Below are positions 4,501 through 5,942 of a DNA stretch of 5,942 bases, piece after piece. This stretch comes from Aadella sp043822885 (GTDB lineage Bacteria; Omnitrophota; Gorgyraeia; Tantalellales; Tantalellaceae). How positions within the stretch are numbered: the stretch's first letter is position 1; every line of letters begins with the position of its first letter. The translations under genes were made by a program, and so were the position numbers. The notes beneath the pieces are model-generated. The model ran no database searches. It saw only the letters and a program-made list of their open reading frames with translations, and was not told the origin of the DNA. The stretch lies in NCBI GenBank assembly GCA_043822885.1, contig JBDRBI010000011.1:1-5942 (forward strand), read 5' to 3'.

Positions 4501-5942
4501 GCAAAAGCAAATATGAGCAAGTTCACTATGTATAGGATGATCCATGGTCTCGTAGAAGTTGTTAAGGATATAACGGAATTTACTTCCGGAAAAGTAATAA
4601 GCACTTTTCATAAAACAACTTTTCTCAGAGATTTTATCCCGGGTTCTTATCAAACTGCAAGTACCGGACCGGGACATTTCCAGGGGCTGCAGCTTGATAT
4701 CAAACAAGCTCCGATAGGCGGAGGTGTGCAATTCAGTTCTGTGTACAATTCTCAAGGCGAAATAGTGGAAGTTATTGCGCAGCATGTTAAAGAAGGTGAT
4801 TTTTGTTTTGCTCTTCCGGGAACTGTTGATTTTGTAGCCAATCTTGGCGGCATGGAATTCAATGATTTTTCTATAGAGTTAACTCCGGAAATTGCGGTCC
4901 TTTTCAACCCGCATATAGACTTCATGTCCAAAGAGACCCTTAAGAGAGTAGGGGATAACATATCAAAAATAGCGCCGTATATTGCCGCTGTTATAGACGG
5001 TAAGCCATACATCGTGAAAAATATGGAGGATCCTCCTAAACTAAGATGGATAACCGCCCCGGACTCGAAAGTTCTTGCCTCGGGGAAAGAGGGCTTTGAT
5101 CTGCATAATATTTATAAAAGCATTAAGAATCGGTACGATTTGGATCGGTTTAGTGGTTTTGATTACTTTTTAAATGGAACGGCTTTTCCAACGTCTGTAG
5201 GGGAGGGGGAAAAAGAAATTTCTCTTATTGACCTAGAGAATGCCGATAATGCGGATCTACCTGAGCATTTTAGTTTTGATGCCGGAACAGTTTATAAGGC
5301 TTATCAAACCTCCGTAGACGCGGAAGAAGGCATTCCTTTTCTCACTGATGATATGCTGAGTGAGGCAAAAAAGGATCCACCGGTTTTCCCCTCACTTAGA
5401 AAAGCGGAGCACGCATCGGAATATATTGAGAAGAATGAAAAGTTTTTAATTGATGTTTTAAGCTCTGAAGTAGAGCAAGACGCGGTTCAGGCAAAACTCA
5501 TTAGGATACCTCTGGACTTTTTAGCGGCGCAGAACGCGGAAAATGTAAAACAGCTTATCAATGACATACAAAGTACCGCCAACGGTTATGTGGAACTTTA
5601 CTCTACCGAGAACATCAATAAGGTGGGGAAAGATGTCTACGCGAAGTACGGGGTAAATAGAAAAGAGTTACCGAGCAATTTTAATAGAACCCGAGGAAAT
5701 ACAATAACCTTGCTTCCCGTGTTCAAAAGAGACGCTATTCAAACCAGGGATATAGGCATTGATAAGATCGGCGGAGTTGTTTTGGATGAGACCATAATAC
5801 TCCCAACGGGGATAAACTATGATACCTCGGGTATCATAAGGAACGTGATATTCGGACTTAGGATAACCGAAATAGTCAGAGGGCAAAGAGGGAGTGAATT
5901 TATAGAAGAGACACTCAGAGAGTATAGAACACTTTGTGAATC
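1507..5942 (+). CDS. Giant exported multidomain protein with hybrid histidine-kinase-like, receiver and cupin-isomerase-like domains (C-terminus beyond the window)
   Basis: The frame is open from GTG 1507 to the window edge, giving 1,478 complete codons with no frameshift or stop. Order of parts: Sec signal peptide 1-30; unrecognised region 31-200 opening with HLAPRS (37-42); H-box around H210; helical insert about 226-445; histidine-kinase ATPase-like domain about 448-622; receiver domain about 658-795; charged helical stretch 804-830; unrecognised region to about 975; cupin phosphoglucose-isomerase-like region about 977-1183; unrecognised regions to 1478. No internal membrane segment is visible, so the mature protein should be soluble outside the inner membrane. 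Exported two-component domains are unusual because ATP and phosphoryl donors are normally cytoplasmic, and the degraded ATP site suggests a binding or structural role. Ile ATA and Arg AGA/AGG codons are frequent. The architecture recalls giant chimeric proteins of Omnitrophota, a tentative placement from memory. The true function is unknown, and a membrane-anchored signalling protein is the main alternative. Confidence 0.93.
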   Translation, partial: MRHIRYCTRILILLTFLCNSSNIGIASAYAQNESTMHLAPRSVFTPLSDHQIEDVTIIRYILNSAERDGKMDLMKIRDDRTTRSLGVDLGEFGKDAKIDAKFRFNDDMSKSDSFRLIPITFRSDGQDEKEYWAFISKDSAGEIKIEILTKSENDDLNGSKLDPGLLKHAEREERLAITRGLESEIAQKEKRDIRSFLPDIQANIWGSVRHDLNNIMVPLISYPEMLLLDFGGIEIEDDSVGKIVTSYREILDRSSAIVSYIRISDMFGGLESEASRIKSLIENSEYASAKVVLNDLLTDIENFQNLYNKEERDEFSRTIDSIEKRIEFADKSITYDGISDFYDNELMASALNELTEEAKKLQKLRYILLKKIFKGINRNSAIISDSIDALLNIAEQDSSPFKDGRLKEKDIDKIKTIEKYLDRLISTTRVSESMLTVNESFDGSAVDMDPVNVMEEIIAFLKESTRFFGKSGIQVKSINEDPEFRNKKVIIHADIPAFRYVMYGILTLGMENIKKDKPAVNIEMKKPAEEDMSVWIEYGIERDEEGSKAVISFTNNYLGFEEDQLRVTESGSLREKAAILQWKGAESKYLAISDEILSYAGGKLEIRNSGNGSVIKVILPYKTVESGAEDKPKIGQDREQPEDNVFKTEPFEIIPGRPNIIFAEDEGSMQQLFLEKAERSDQKYNVWRARNAREAIEVIQKAENEGIIFDIVVSDINMKDGRDKDGKVINGVTLIKQLREAGKEFPIIIFSTEDTDEVNDLLRDGLVSAKVGGREENKDVGKLFKTIEKTLKQRQSADPAGGINDEKKRRAEEERIEAEALRMKKEVIELIAQGRPNTAVEKFFTDNVFISDKGTMATSMLSNELIKMVAEDKRNTDISREFLKRISRGVEVFDGDKEKIWAIQNIAGQTAGIISAIKEGIDNAGMIRVTDDPDKMVRAGDKDRGSSFIDKGSIPENIGIAAEEGMPHFYDRGQEALTKLGDVNMFDKLVYNRDVFEDAKANMSKFTMYRMIHGLVEVVKDITEFTSGKVISTFHKTTFLRDFIPGSYQTASTGPGHFQGLQLDIKQAPIGGGVQFSSVYNSQGEIVEVIAQHVKEGDFCFALPGTVDFVANLGGMEFNDFSIELTPEIAVLFNPHIDFMSKETLKRVGDNISKIAPYIAAVIDGKPYIVKNMEDPPKLRWITAPDSKVLASGKEGFDLHNIYKSIKNRYDLDRFSGFDYFLNGTAFPTSVGEGEKEISLIDLENADNADLPEHFSFDAGTVYKAYQTSVDAEEGIPFLTDDMLSEAKKDPPVFPSLRKAEHASEYIEKNEKFLIDVLSSEVEQDAVQAKLIRIPLDFLAAQNAENVKQLINDIQSTANGYVELYSTENINKVGKDVYAKYGVNRKELPSNFNRTRGNTITLLPVFKRDAIQTRDIGIDKIGGVVLDETIILPTGINYDTSGIIRNVIFGLRITEIVRGQRGSEFIEETLREYRTLCE
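2116..3372 (+). other. Histidine-kinase-like module with intact H-box and degraded ATP-binding domain
   Basis: The H-box reads VRHDLNNIMVPLISYPEMLL (208-227), close to the AHDLNNILSGIVSYPELLL type common in hybrid kinases, with the phospho-acceptor at H210. About 220 mostly helical, charged residues then precede the ATPase-like domain, where 60-80 is usual. That domain aligns from DPVNVMEEIIAFLKE (449-463) to GGKLEIRNSGNGSVIKVILP (601-620). The N-box positions normally Asn are Gly504 and Leu508. The G1 box DxGxG is NNYLG (555-559). The G2 box GxGL is SKYL (587-590). The fold seems kept, but the residues that hold Mg-ATP do not. Confidence 0.8.
3478..3891 (+). other. Receiver (REC) domain with phospho-acceptor Asp715
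   Basis: NIIFAEDE (659-666) supplies the acidic pair. FDIVVSDINM (710-718) carries the phospho-acceptor Asp715. FPIIIFSTED (745-754) supplies the conserved Ser/Thr at Ser751. SAKVGG (768-773) probably gives the conserved Lys770, though the usual following Pro is Val. After Asp715 a Lys/Asp/Gly-rich insertion (719-729) replaces the usual MPGMDG turn, and Pro is Lys719. Unlike the kinase half, the catalytic set looks intact. Confidence 0.8.
4435..5055 (+). other. Region resembling cupin-type (archaeal) phosphoglucose isomerase, metal ligands mostly lost
   Basis: About 205 residues (977-1183) follow the element order of the roughly 190-residue cupin phosphoglucose isomerase: a KLGDVNMF/YNRDVFED N-terminal part (979-998); GPGHFQ (1054-1059) where the enzyme has GHFH; EGDFCFALPGTVDFVANLGG (1096-1115) where it has PGTVVYVPPYWAHRTVNIGD; and GKPYIVKNMEDPPKLRW (1165-1181) near its C-terminus. 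Only the first ligand His (1057) is kept: the second is Gln1059 and the late His is Asp1108. This is alignment from memory. If right, the domain should not be a metal-dependent isomerase. Confidence 0.45.
5401..5942 (+). other. C-terminal region of unknown function, open at the window edge
   Basis: From about residue 1299 the sequence changes to a mixed alpha/beta pattern: a helix HASEYIEKNEKFLIDVLSSE (1302-1321), then IRIPLDFL, NGYVELYSTE, NTITLLPVF and VVLDETIILPTG. It resembles a recurrent C-terminal region of large Omnitrophota proteins as I remember them, but I cannot name a family. No stop codon is reached, so the full length is unknown. Confidence 0.4.

Noticed and set aside
1653..5886. 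Many minus-strand frames of 64-333 codons across the giant gene, the longest at 3366-4367
   Set aside because: They are Ser/Leu/Ile-rich antisense translations of the purine-rich coding strand. The plus frame is unbroken and contains recognisable domains.

Overview
The window contains two divergently transcribed protein genes, both cut by the window edges, separated by a 531-bp gene-free region full of repeats. The left gene (975 down to 1, minus strand) is the N-terminal 325 codons of recN, the SMC-like DNA repair ATPase. The right gene (1507 to beyond 5942, plus strand) is one uninterrupted reading frame of more than 1,478 codons for a very large, apparently exported, multidomain protein. 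It begins with GTG, so an ATG-only search misses it.

The organism is probably an uncultured Gram-negative bacterium. The style of the giant protein fits Candidatus Omnitrophota (OP3) or a related PVC-side lineage: a Sec signal peptide, then a Leu-Ala-Pro-Arg-Ser motif just after the predicted cleavage site, then enzyme-like domains in a long chimeric chain. I base this on remembered family resemblance, not a search, so the placement is tentative. The recN fragment itself says little about taxonomy.

The intergenic region 976-1506 holds, from left to right: a plausible recN promoter whose expected transcription start lies within a few bases of the recN ATG; a roughly 190-bp imperfect inverted repeat (1054-1243) that could fold into a long interrupted hairpin; a perfect 18-bp tandem duplication (1270-1305); a degenerate 17-bp direct repeat (1313-1353) resembling an eroded insertion-sequence end; and a promoter plus a strong Shine-Dalgarno sequence for the giant gene.

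The giant protein reads in order: signal peptide (residues 1-30); an unrecognised N-terminal region (31-200); a histidine-kinase H-box with an intact His (H210); a long helical, charged insert; a histidine-kinase ATPase-like domain whose N, G1 and G2 motifs are badly degraded; a response-regulator receiver domain with its catalytic residues largely present; a charged helical linker; a region resembling the archaeal-type cupin phosphoglucose isomerase but lacking most metal ligands; and a C-terminal region still open at the window edge. The most interesting point is the combination: two-component signalling domains behind an export signal, with the kinase half apparently dead and the receiver half apparently intact. 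This may be a scaffold or binding protein built from recycled signalling and metabolic folds. Its function is unknown.
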